A stretch of DNA of 64,000 nt from Hydrogenophaga sp. PAMC20947. Its GTDB lineage: Bacteria > Pseudomonadota > Gammaproteobacteria > Burkholderiales > Burkholderiaceae_C. The notes below the pieces were generated by a model. It saw only the letters and a program-made list of their open reading frames with translations. It was not told the origin of the DNA and made no database searches. Where the stretch lies: positions 3,472,001 to 3,536,000 of the forward strand of contig NZ_CP039252.1 of the NCBI RefSeq assembly GCF_004795855.1. Reading direction: 5' to 3'. Made by a program: the position numbers and the translations under genes. This document shows positions 63,974 through 64,000 of the stretch, piece by piece (the first letter of the stretch is position 1; each line of letters starts with the position of its first letter).

Positions 63974-64000
63974 GTGCGAAGCTGGAGCGGATTTTTTCAA

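Overview
The window looks like a chromosome segment of a betaproteobacterium of order Burkholderiales, most likely family Comamonadaceae (Hydrogenophaga/Acidovorax/Rhodoferax-like). The reasons are the high GC content, many genes typical of that group (two CaiB/BaiF CoA-transferases, the order MarR-hpaG1-hpaG2-hpaE-hpaD-hpaF-hpaH-hpaI), GC-rich palindromic intergenic repeats, and a ribosomal S3 protein with a long low-complexity tail. This assignment is an inference from protein character, not from a 16S gene, and no tRNA or rRNA gene was seen.

Layout. 1-4.4 kb: a cut-off trypsin-like lipoprotein, a LysR regulator, a DUF4189-type lipoprotein, a CoA-transferase with a thioredoxin-like protein, and a haloacid dehalogenase. 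4.5-6.7 kb: malate synthase G with a clear terminator. 6.8-11.9 kb: a small unknown protein, a VOC protein, then the soluble PTS proteins EIIA, HPr and EI preceded by an MFS transporter and a lipoprotein. 12-16.4 kb: a second CoA-transferase, thioredoxin-fold proteins, a cytochrome c'/cytochrome b pair and an acetyltransferase. 16.4-27.2 kb: a peroxiredoxin, then the complete S10 operon (rpsQ to rpsJ) and str operon (tuf, fusA, rpsG, rpsL), all on the minus strand. Promoters are visible upstream of rpsL and in the rpsJ-rplC gap, and a terminator follows rpsQ. rplB carries a one-base frameshift, most likely a sequence error.

27.3-38.5 kb: a D,D-carboxypeptidase, a hydrolase/ferredoxin pair, VanZ, HemJ, a degenerate histidine-kinase-like protein with a receiver-like tail, divergent hemB and corA, a dienelactone hydrolase, a thiol-isomerase-like protein, an SDR, a MaoC-like protein and MarC. 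38.5-38.8 kb: three tandem copies of a 92-bp GC-rich repeat. 38.8-47.2 kb: a ten-gene minus-strand operon for the lower homoprotocatechuate (3,4-dihydroxyphenylacetate) meta-cleavage pathway. It is headed by HpaR, which has an AT-rich palindrome over its own start codon, and it ends with an aldolase-like and a ketopantoate-reductase-like gene. No hpaBC monooxygenase is present.

47.2-64 kb: nitronate monooxygenase, a small monooxygenase-fold protein, a J-domain-like protein divergent from radA, a decayed galactose locus (galK C-terminal remnant beside a frameshifted aldose epimerase), ilvE, a zinc-finger protein, a decayed family-2 glycosyltransferase, an OmpR-type two-component system, an acyl-CoA ligase, AmpG, an M48 peptidase, an MBL hydrolase, and an Lrp regulator divergent from methionine gamma-lyase.

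I found no phage, insertion sequence, CRISPR array or obvious new defence system. The strongest leads are the uncharacterised kinase-like/receiver protein at 31.4-32.6 kb, the three decayed or frameshifted loci, the repeat families, and a palindromic element that appears to supply the end of HpaG2.
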